This document shows positions 1 to 5,103 of a DNA stretch of 5,687 nucleotides, one piece after another. Source of the DNA: Bartonella bovis 91-4 (GTDB taxonomy: Bacteria; Pseudomonadota; Alphaproteobacteria; Rhizobiales; Rhizobiaceae); contig NZ_CM001844.1 of assembly GCF_000384965.1 (NCBI RefSeq), positions 1,247,474-1,253,160 on the forward strand, given 5' to 3'. The translations under genes and the position numbers were made by a program. The first letter of the stretch is position 1; each line of letters opens with the position of its first letter. The notes under the pieces are model-generated. The model was given only the letters and a program-made list of their open reading frames with translations, was not told where the DNA came from and ran no database searches.

Positions 1-160
1 ATTCCCCCTCTCCCCCTTAAACCCAATCGACCCCATATTTATCACCAACTTCCCCGCTGTCATATCCACCCCCTTTTGCACCCCTGAAATCCCTACCCCA
101 GTCAAAGTCATCGTCCCATTCTGCACATCCACCCCCGTCCCCTGTCCACTCCCCGTCCCC
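1..160 (-). pseudogene. Out-of-frame continuation of the passenger domain of the gene starting at 1141, running off the window
   Basis: If the seven-C run at 170-176 (plus strand) is read as six, the minus-strand frame from 1141 stays open through base 1. It encodes about 55 further residues, starting KIEGTGSGQGTGVDVQNG and later including LTGVGISGVQKGVDM and GSIGFKGERGN. These match the repeat units of the upstream paralogue (ISGVxxGVE, GxIGFKGEYGV). The coding potential is therefore clearly maintained beyond the stop at 161. Whether this stretch is translated depends on the length of the G run in the living population or in the true sequence. The rest of the passenger and any beta-barrel would lie left of the window. 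Confidence 0.75.
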
Positions 161-1141
161 TCAATCTTTCCCCCCCATCATCTTCACCGTCGCCCCACTC
201 CCCACCATTATCCCCGTCCCACTATTCGTAACCGTAATCGTTGAATTCCCATTTATATTCACCGTCCCATTCTTCGCATTCACCCCCACCCTGAACTCTG
301 AAATCCCCACACTAGTCAAATTCAATGTCCCCGTCCCCTGCATATCCACCCCCATCCCACTCCCCACAATATTCAACATCACCACACTCGCAGTCCCTCC
401 ATCCCCATCCATCTGTATCCCACCCCCCTTCGTAACAGTCATCGTCTTCCCCATCCCCATCACACTCGCATTTCCCCTACTCCCCGTAATCTTTATCCCC
501 GCTTCACCATTATTAAAAGCCACATCCCCCATCATATTTACCATCCCCCCATCATTAATTTTCACCTTCATCCCCTCAATTCCCTCCACCCCCTCCCCCA
601 AAACAACCGTCCCCCCCTTACTAACCTTCACTTCCCCCCCCTCAAACCCTGTCAACTTCCCATTCAACGTAACAGAAGACCCTTGACCCTCAACCACTAT
701 TGCCTTCTTTATCGTCGCCCCCGCCCCCTTAACATTAACCTCCTCCACCAACGTCAGCGCCCCTCCCCTTTCCACCTTAATCACCGGCTTCCCCTTCAAC
801 CCCCCCGTAACCTTCAGTGTTTTCCCTATCGTAATATTCGTCCCCGGCCCCGTTACCGTCACAGCAGCACCAGCAGCCTCACCAGAGCCCATATCCTCAT
901 CCATATCTATATTTATATCCCCACCCCTACTACTATTCAGCGTCCTTGTCACACCACTATCACACACAATCGGCCCAACATTATCACTAATAGTTTTAGC
1001 ACCACTACCACTCCCACAATTTTGATTGGCATACGCCTTTGAAGTATGAGATGTTAGAGCAAGCCCAGCCATAAGAGCGGTTGAGACAACACATAAATAA
1101 ACATGATGCTTAAAAACACAACGCATAACCATAACCCACAT
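161..1141 (-). CDS. Autotransporter-like surface protein, N-terminal part (signal peptide plus beta-helix passenger), frame broken at 161
   Basis: This 326-codon frame encodes a probable secreted or surface-exposed passenger domain of a Bartonella-type autotransporter. Residues 1-38 form a long signal peptide: basic start (RCVFKHH), hydrophobic core, and a likely signal peptidase I site KAYA|NQNC. The mature part has only two cysteines (42 and 60) and then Gly/Val/Thr-rich strands typical of a right-handed beta-helix, for example VTVTGPGTNITIG, GGTVVLGEGVEG and GTVNINGNSTITVTNSGTG. The first ATG (1141-1139) lies three bases after the G run in AAAGGGGAAC. In-frame ATGs at residues 4 and 6 are alternatives, and relatives I recall often begin near MVMR. 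The frame ends at TGA (163-161) immediately after a seven-G run; one G fewer continues the same repeat to the window edge. So this is the 5' part of a larger gene, and no beta-barrel is visible. The family call is confident; the substrate or adhesive role is unknown. Confidence 0.8.
   Translation of the reverse strand: MWVMVMRCVFKHHVYLCVVSTALMAGLALTSHTSKAYANQNCGSGSGAKTISDNVGPIVCDSGVTRTLNSSRGGDINIDMDEDMGSGEAAGAAVTVTGPGTNITIGKTLKVTGGLKGKPVIKVERGGALTLVEEVNVKGAGATIKKAIVVEGQGSSVTLNGKLTGFEGGEVKVSKGGTVVLGEGVEGIEGMKVKINDGGMVNMMGDVAFNNGEAGIKITGSRGNASVMGMGKTMTVTKGGGIQMDGDGGTASVVMLNIVGSGMGVDMQGTGTLNLTSVGISEFRVGVNAKNGTVNINGNSTITVTNSGTGIMVGSGATVKMMGGKD
170..176 (-). repeat. Seven-G homopolymer at the frameshift point (candidate slipped-strand switch)
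   Basis: On the coding strand the sequence reads ATGATG followed by six more Gs and then AAAGATTGA, so the G run is seven long and TGA follows two codons later. A six-G run gives GGG GGA AAG ATT GAG and an open frame to the window edge. Seven is the longest G run I noticed in the gene. It sits inside a coding region, where a length change of one toggles between truncated and extended products. This is the classical layout of a translational contingency locus, but a single sequence cannot show variability, and homopolymer miscounting is an equal alternative. Confidence 0.6.
1024..1141 (-). other. Signal peptide coding segment
   Basis: Codons 1-38 encode a long leader with basic residues (R7, K11, H12, H13), a hydrophobic core (LCVVSTALMAGLAL) and the AxA-like cleavage context AYA before N39. 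This directs Sec-dependent export to the periplasm, consistent with type V secretion. The wording VFKHHVYLCVVSTALMAGLAL is close to leaders I recall from Bartonella autotransporters, and it is the strongest taxonomic clue in the window. Confidence 0.8.
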
Positions 1142-1142
1142 G

Positions 1143-1152
1143 TTCCCCTTTA
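1143..1152 (-). promoter_or_regulatory. Ribosome binding site of the gene at 1141
   Basis: The coding strand reads TTAAAGGGGAACATG. The purine block AAAGGGGAA is a reasonable Shine-Dalgarno sequence, but the spacing to the first ATG is tight (three bases after the last G). Spacing to the second in-frame ATG (codon 4) is 12 bases, so either start is possible. The 5' part of the site (TTAAA) forms the edge of the inverted repeat at 1149-1167. Confidence 0.5.
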
Positions 1153-1167
1153 ACCTGTCAGGTTAAA
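1149..1167. promoter_or_regulatory. Perfect 9-bp inverted repeat abutting the ribosome binding site
   Basis: The plus strand reads TTTAACCTGTCAGGTTAAA: two perfect 9-base arms around one central base. As DNA it has the shape of an operator for a dimeric regulator. As RNA it can fold into a 7-bp stem (UUUAACC with GGUUAAA) and a five-base loop, whose 3' arm runs into the Shine-Dalgarno purines. Both readings place it where it could control expression of the autotransporter gene. I do not recognise the motif as the site of a known Bartonella regulator. Confidence 0.6.
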
Positions 1168-1279
1168 AGAGACTAAACTATTCTAAAAAAAAGAAAACTA
1201 AAACTAAACCATACTAAAATGGCTTAAAACCCCATAAAATCCTCCCAACTCTAACCCTTACCTAAAAACACCATACCCT

Positions 1280-1307
1280 AATATAAAACACTCTTAACAC
1301 CCACAAA
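1280..1307 (-). promoter_or_regulatory. Weak candidate promoter upstream of the gene at 1141
   Basis: On the minus strand TTTGTG (1307-1302) and TATATT (1285-1280) are separated by 16 bases, giving a loose sigma-70-like pair about 140 bases upstream of the start codon. The -35 match is poor and the region is AT-rich, so chance matches are likely. A second -10-like TAGAAT (1185-1180) lies nearer the start, directly after a T8 run (1192-1185), without a convincing -35 element. Either could be the promoter. Confidence 0.25.
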
Positions 1308-1460
1308 GCCAAAACACACATCTTCAAACAACAAACAAAACACACATAAAATCAAAACATCAAACAAAGCGCCTAGACCTTAAACCATCACCTAAACCCA
1401 TAAACAAAAAAAAATCTCTAAAACTAATAAATACGCTAAAATATACAAAATCTAAAACAT

Positions 1461-1500
1461 ATAAAAAACAAACACCTCTAAGCATTGAGAGAGTGTTTTC
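1461..1500 (-). terminator. Possible rho-independent terminator after the decayed upstream gene
   Basis: On the minus strand AAACAC-T-CTCT (1498-1488) pairs with AGAG-GTGTTT (1479-1470) around an eight-base loop CAATGCTT, with one bulged T. A T-rich tail (TGTTTTTTAT) follows. The stem has only modest GC content. The same bases also encode the linker-like peptide proposed as a barrel remnant, so the hairpin may be fortuitous. Confidence 0.3.
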
Positions 1501-1585
1501 TGTTATACTTTTTTTAGCAGAATATATTGCCCTATTTAAAAATGATTCATTAGGTAATGTTGTATTTGTGTCTTGTAAAATAAAC
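1473..1585 (-). pseudogene. Possible remnant of the autotransporter linker preceding the beta-barrel
   Basis: In the frame one base from fragment 6, the translation reads NTTLPNESFLNRAIYSAKK then SITENTLSMLRG. Autotransporters typically have a segment like YLLLPNALFxxGLxDxxxxxxxL between passenger and barrel; it forms the helix threading the pore. The LPN-x-x-F core, the following amphipathic run and the position directly after the last beta-helix unit fit that segment. Beyond about 1473 the translation loses any barrel character (CFLYVLDFVYF), suggesting that a deletion removed the barrel. The match is short and made by eye. Confidence 0.35.
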
Positions 1586-2152
1586 ACCGTACTCTCCCTT
1601 AAAATTGATCTCTCCCCCCTCCATATGGACAGTACCTTTTGTGATAGCCATTCCATTGTAGATGTTTGTATAATTTGGCCTAATCAACACGACCCGTCCG
1701 CCGTCAACTACCCTCATTCCCTGCCCATAACCATTTCCATCGATCGTGAGATGTGATGCAACAACCACAGCATTTTTTTGTACTTTACCCGTCTTTTCCA
1801 TAGCATTTGTAGTGTCCTCTCCCACAATCCTAATGAATTCAGCTTTGTTGTTGTTACCCGTATAAGTCATTTTGACCGCTATTAAAGCAGCCATACCCTG
1901 GTTAAGATAAACACCGTAATCTCCCTTAAAATTGATTTCCCCTCCCTCCATACGGACACTTCCGTCTGTAATCGTCATCCCCTTATGAACACCTTTCAAG
2001 TTTGTACCAGTCAACCACACCCGTCCGCCGTTATTTACACTCACCCCCTGCCCATTGTCTGTAGTGCTCGTGATAATTATATCCTCAGCGATAACTATCC
2101 CACCCTTGACCTTAATGAAGTCAGCTGTTTTGTTGCTACCCATATAAGTCAT
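1550..2152 (-). CDS. Autotransporter passenger fragment 6, last repeat units before the lost barrel
   Basis: About 200 codons encode two divergent units, each with a longer insert than upstream. The cores are GQGVSVNNGGRVWLTGTN with KGVHKGMTITDGSVRMEGG, and GQGMRVVDGGRVVLIRPN with NGMAITKGTVHMEGG. Both end EINFKGxYGVY. Composition is less Gly/Met-biased and closer to ordinary Bartonella coding sequence. The frame ends with YFTRHKYNIT at TAA (1552-1550). Reading one base over from about 1585 gives VFILQDTNTTLPNESF, which resembles the passenger-to-barrel linker. The apparent ATG start lies inside a repeat unit. Confidence 0.55.
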   Translation of the reverse strand: MTYMGSNKTADFIKVKGGIVIAEDIIITSTTDNGQGVSVNNGGRVWLTGTNLKGVHKGMTITDGSVRMEGGEINFKGDYGVYLNQGMAALIAVKMTYTGNNNKAEFIRIVGEDTTNAMEKTGKVQKNAVVVASHLTIDGNGYGQGMRVVDGGRVVLIRPNYTNIYNGMAITKGTVHMEGGEINFKGEYGVYFTRHKYNIT

Positions 2153-2572
2153 TCTGACATTTTTAAAGCAGCATTTCCCCCTATGAGATAAACCCCGTAA
2201 TATCCCTTAAACCCAATCTCCCCTCCCATCAAAATAGCATTCGCCCTATTTTTCACCCACACCCCCGTTATGACCCCCGAAATATTCACCCCCATCATCG
2301 TCATCTTCCCCTCACCCCTACATTCACCCCGTACCCTTATCATCTTGTCCTGTAATGCTGACACCATTTAACAAAGCATTTCCCCCTATAAGACTGACAC
2401 CGTAATCTCCATTAAAAGCCACCGATCCCTTGTGCATTATCAACTTCCCACTTATCACCTCTACCCCCTTATCAACCTCTGAAATCTTCACCTCCTTCAT
2501 CATCAACGTTCCCATCCCCGTTGCATACACCCCCGTACCTTTCATCACTAGGACCTGTAATACTGACATCAT
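2149..2572 (-). pseudogene. Autotransporter passenger fragments 4 and 5, two short overlapping frames
   Basis: Two frames tile this stretch. The first (2572-2324) carries KGTGVYATGMGTLMMKEV, ISEVDKGVEVISGKLIM and YGVSLIGGNALLNGVSITG, then stops at TGA where ACGGGGTGA lacks a G (2327-2330). The second (2367-2149) carries GEGKMTMMGVNISGVITGV, GGEIGFKGYYGVYL and IGGNAALK. It stops because an A run at 2160-2164 is five rather than six long; six As would give AALKNVRMTYMGSNK, the start of the next fragment. A second missing G at 2315-2318 is needed to join the two cleanly. Neither frame has a credible start of its own. Confidence 0.5.
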
Positions 2573-3020
2573 CTAACAAAGCCTGCCCCCTTGTGAGACT
2601 GACACCACGCTCTCCCATAAACCCAATCTCTCCTCCCTCCATATGAACAACCCCATCTTCGACACTCACCCCCTTATAGACATCCCTTAAACTTGTATCA
2701 ACCAACCACACCGCACCTCCATTAGTCGCCTCTACCCCCGTCCCAACATTTGACATCTCCCCCCCTTTTATCGCCACTGTTCCCATGACCGCCTTTACCG
2801 CCACCTCTGTCTCATAACCTTGCCCTGTAATGTTAACATCCTTTAAAGCAGCATTTCCCCCTATGAGACTGACACCGTGACCTCCATTAAAAGCCACCGA
2901 CCCCTTGTGCATCATCAGATTCCCACTTATCACCTCTACCCCCTTATCAACCTCTGAAATCTTCACCTCCTTCATCATCACCGCTCCCACCCCATTCTGC
3001 ATAATCACCCCCGTACCCTT
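2376..3020 (-). repeat. Pair of near-identical ~160-bp direct repeats 475 bp apart
   Basis: Plus-strand copies at about 2376-2540 and 2851-3018 share long identical blocks, including the segment ending AACCTCTGAAATCTTCACCT (2474 and 2949). Both encode KEVKISEVDKGVEVISGxL, MHKGSVAFNG and GVSLIGGNA. The offset is 475 before the end of the block and changes from 478 to 477 across 2535-2556. This supports a one-base insertion there and explains the frame loss. The copies look like a recent internal duplication. Confidence 0.65.
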
Positions 3021-3338
3021 ATGACCTTGTCCCGTAATTCTAACATTCTTTAAAGCAGCAGTGCTCTTTGAAAGACCTATACCATACTCTCCCATAAACC
3101 CAATCTCCCCTCCAAACATACGGACAATCCCTTCTGTAATCGTCATCCCCTTATGAACATCTCTTATATTTGTCTTGAACAGATCAACCATTCCCCCACT
3201 AAGCTTGATACCTGTTTTTCCTGTTCCACTTCCCTTGATAGTGACCCCTCCTAAAAAAGCAAAATCCACCCTGGTTAAGACTGACCCCATAATCCTTCGT
3301 AAACCCAATTTCTCCTCCAAACATACGGACAATCCCAT
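2472..3338 (-). CDS. Autotransporter passenger fragment 3
   Basis: The repeat-like part begins near 3270 (FAFLGGVTIKGSGTGKTGIKL). The 20-25 residues before it (start MGLSVCLEEKLGL) are out-of-frame translation of the previous unit, so the listed start is not real. It then encodes TNIRDVHKGMTITEGIVRM, GGEIGFMGEYGIGL, KISEVDKGVEVISG and a Trp-containing unit GGAVWLVDTSLRDVYKGV. The frame is lost at 2538-2545, where the sense repeat ITG...KGTGVYATG continues one base over. The tail CNGDGNVDDEGGEDFRG is out-of-frame. Confidence 0.55.
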   Translation of the reverse strand: MGLSVCLEEKLGLRRIMGSVLTRVDFAFLGGVTIKGSGTGKTGIKLSGGMVDLFKTNIRDVHKGMTITEGIVRMFGGEIGFMGEYGIGLSKSTAALKNVRITGQGHKGTGVIMQNGVGAVMMKEVKISEVDKGVEVISGNLMMHKGSVAFNGGHGVSLIGGNAALKDVNITGQGYETEVAVKAVMGTVAIKGGEMSNVGTGVEATNGGAVWLVDTSLRDVYKGVSVEDGVVHMEGGEIGFMGERGVSLTRGQALLDDVSITGPSDERYGGVCNGDGNVDDEGGEDFRG

Positions 3339-3700
3339 TTTCGATACTCATCCCCTTATGAACATCTCTTATATTTGTCCCGAACATATCAATCATTCCC
3401 CCATTAAGCTTGATACCTGTTTTTCCTGTCCCATTTCCCTCGATTTTGACCCCTCCTAAAAAAGCAACCCCACCTTCCTTAAGACTAACCCCATACTCTC
3501 CCATAAACCCAATTGACCCTCCTTTCATCGCTAGTATCCCCTTTGTCACCTCCACCCCCACTGCAACATTTGAAATATTCACCCCACTCATCCCCAATGT
3601 CTTCCCATTCATGACCACCCCCTTACTTCCCATCCCAGCCCCCCTAATCATCGTCCCTGAGATATTAGCCGTTGCCTCCTTCCCCACATATACGCCCATC
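3091..3700 (-). repeat. Three successive copies of a ~204-bp beta-helix unit
   Basis: Anchors such as CCCATAAACCC/CGTAAACCC recur at about 3091, 3296 and 3500 on the plus strand. CGGACAATCCC recurs at 3121 and 3326, and TGACCCCTCCTAAAAAAGC at 3242 and 3447. The two lower copies encode TGIKLxGGM, TNIRDVHKGM and GIVRMFGGEIGF almost identically; the third copy is more diverged. The spacing is 204 (68 codons) between the upper two and 205 between the lower two. This locates a one-base insertion in the A4 run at 3261-3264. Confidence 0.7.
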
Positions 3701-5103
3701 CCATACCCTTTCACCCCATTCCCTGTAACCGTAATCGACCCATTGTTCATCTCTAACCTCCCCTTCACCCATACCCCCTCACCAACATTGGAAATTGTCA
3801 CCCCATCCAACCTCATCATCTTTGTCTCCATCATCAACACCCCCGTCCCACTCCCCTCTCCTGTAATCGTCGTCCCCGTGACAGTAGCCAGCGTCACCGA
3901 TTTCCCCACCCCTATCCCATAATTGTCCCTCCCATCCTTAAACCCAATCTCCCCCCCCTTTATCGTCAACGTTCCCGCCGTCGCCTCTATCCCCATTGCG
4001 ACATTTGAAATATTCACCCCAGTCATCGTCAACGTCACCTCTCCCACCCCCGTTGCATACACCCCCTTCCCCTTTCCCTCTCCTGTAATCGTCGTCCCCG
4101 TGATAGTAGCCGTCGCTGTTCCCCACACCCCTATTCCGTAATCTTTCTTAAACCCAATCTTCCCCTCCTTTATCGTCAACGTTCCACCCTTCTTCGCTTC
4201 CACTCCCACTCCAACATTTAAAACATCCACATTGGTCATCTCCAACGTCTTCCCCTCCATCCACACCCCCTTACTTCCCTCTCCATTTCCACTCGTCCCC
4301 GCAATCGTCACACTCGTCAAAGTAGCCATCGTCACCCCATTCTTCACCTTCACCCCATAATTGTCCGCCCCATTGTTAAACATAATCCTCGAGTGCCCAC
4401 TTATCTCCAACCTCCCCGCTGTCGCCTCTACCCCCATTTTAACCCCTGAAATATCCACCTTTGTCATCCTCAACGTCCCCGTCCCATTCATCAACACCCC
4501 CTTCTCAACCCCTGAAATCGTCACATCAGTCATCGTCATCGTCTTCGAACTCCCCATGCTCACCTCTACCCCCTTACTTCCCTCTCCATTTCCACCCGTC
4601 CCACTCCCCGTCCCCACAATCCTTACATCCGTCAAACGAGCCGTCACCTCTCTCCCCACCCTCACCCCATAATTCCCGGCCCCATTGTTAAACGTAATCG
4701 TCGAGTTCCCACTTATCGTCAAATTCCCCCCCGTTGCCTCCACCCCCATTGCAACATCTGAAATCTGCACATTATTCATCTTCATCTCCCCCGTCCCATC
4801 CATCCACACCCCCTTACCCGTCCCACTCCCACTCCCTGTAATCATCGCCCCCGTAATATTAGCCGTCACCATACCCCCCACCCCTATTCCATAATTCCCC
4901 ACCCCATCCTTAACCGTAATCCTCGTCCCCCCACTTATCTTCAACGTCCCCTTTCCTAACATTCTTATCCCCATCCCCACATCTGTCATTGTCCCCCCAT
5001 TCACCGTCAGATTCCCACTTGTCACCTCCACCCCCTTTTCAACCCCTGAAATCGTCACCATATTCATCGTCAACGTCTTCGAACTCTCCATAATCACCCC
5101 CAC
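3199..5103 (-). CDS. Autotransporter passenger fragment 2 (largest intact frame of the decayed gene)
   Basis: This is the longest frame in the window, about 634 codons, with no native start: its GTG falls inside the repeat that fragment 1 begins. It has no signal peptide, no cysteines in the repeat body and no barrel. It encodes about eight units, for example LTMNMVTISGVEKGVEVTSG, ISDVAMGVEATGGNLTISG, TMTDVTISGVEKGVLM and VNISNVAVGVEVTKG. Conserved NYGVxVG turns are spaced at roughly 65-100 residues. The last 20 or so residues (after SLNQGG) read Phe/Arg/Lys-rich and unlike the repeat, because an extra T at 3261-3264 shifts the frame. The true continuation, FAFLGGVTIKG, is in the next fragment. 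Confidence 0.65.
   Translation of the reverse strand: MGVIMESSKTLTMNMVTISGVEKGVEVTSGNLTVNGGTMTDVGMGIRMLGKGTLKISGGTRITVKDGVGNYGIGVGGMVTANITGAMITGSGSGTGKGVWMDGTGEMKMNNVQISDVAMGVEATGGNLTISGNSTITFNNGAGNYGVRVGREVTARLTDVRIVGTGSGTGGNGEGSKGVEVSMGSSKTMTMTDVTISGVEKGVLMNGTGTLRMTKVDISGVKMGVEATAGRLEISGHSRIMFNNGADNYGVKVKNGVTMATLTSVTIAGTSGNGEGSKGVWMEGKTLEMTNVDVLNVGVGVEAKKGGTLTIKEGKIGFKKDYGIGVWGTATATITGTTITGEGKGKGVYATGVGEVTLTMTGVNISNVAMGIEATAGTLTIKGGEIGFKDGRDNYGIGVGKSVTLATVTGTTITGEGSGTGVLMMETKMMRLDGVTISNVGEGVWVKGRLEMNNGSITVTGNGVKGYGMGVYVGKEATANISGTMIRGAGMGSKGVVMNGKTLGMSGVNISNVAVGVEVTKGILAMKGGSIGFMGEYGVSLKEGGVAFLGGVKIEGNGTGKTGIKLNGGMIDMFGTNIRDVHKGMSIENGIVRMFGGEIGFTKDYGVSLNQGGFCFFRRGHYQGKWNRKNRYQA

Larger units (their letters stand above)
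1142..1472. other. AT-rich intergenic region between the two autotransporter paralogues
   Basis: This 331-base stretch has no credible gene. The minus-strand frame crossing 1360-1656 has no protein-like composition beyond a short linker-like part near its start. The rest is Phe/Leu/Tyr-rich translation of T-rich DNA. The region holds the promoter-like hexamers and inverted repeat described separately, plus homopolymers on the plus strand (A8 at 1185-1192, A9 at 1406-1414). It keeps the strong plus-strand depletion of G seen in the genes. Confidence 0.6.

Noticed and set aside
683..1042. Plus-strand frame with Pro/His/Thr-rich translation
   Set aside because: It is antisense to the well-supported autotransporter N-terminus and has no Shine-Dalgarno sequence or family resemblance.
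1142..1472. tRNA, small RNA or riboswitch in the intergenic region
   Set aside because: No cloverleaf or conserved aptamer pattern was visible; the AT-rich sequence yields only weak hairpins.
1360..1656. 98-codon minus-strand frame as an independent small membrane protein
   Set aside because: Its start is out-of-frame translation of the last passenger repeat. Its Phe-rich tail comes from T-rich intergenic DNA. Only the middle part resembles anything (an autotransporter linker).
1493..1756. Plus-strand frame of 87 codons with no ribosome binding site
   Set aside because: It is antisense to repeat-coding sequence and its composition is incoherent.
2376..3700. CRISPR-like or tandem non-coding repeat array
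   Set aside because: The repeats are codon-phased (68-codon period apart from single indels), diverge like coding sequence, and encode beta-helix motifs. There is no constant short repeat with unique spacers.
3938..4126. Minus-strand Asp/Gly-rich frame, possibly a calcium-binding repeat
   Set aside because: It is an alternate-frame reading of the GAT/GGN-rich passenger sequence inside the longer coherent frame.
3410..4141. Long plus-strand frames encoding Pro/Ile/Thr/Ser-rich proteins (3410-3922, 3923-4141, and similar at 4361-4894)
   Set aside because: They are the exact antisense of the Gly/Val/Met-rich repeats. Their composition follows from complementing GGG and GTG codons, and they lack ribosome binding sites and recognisable domains.
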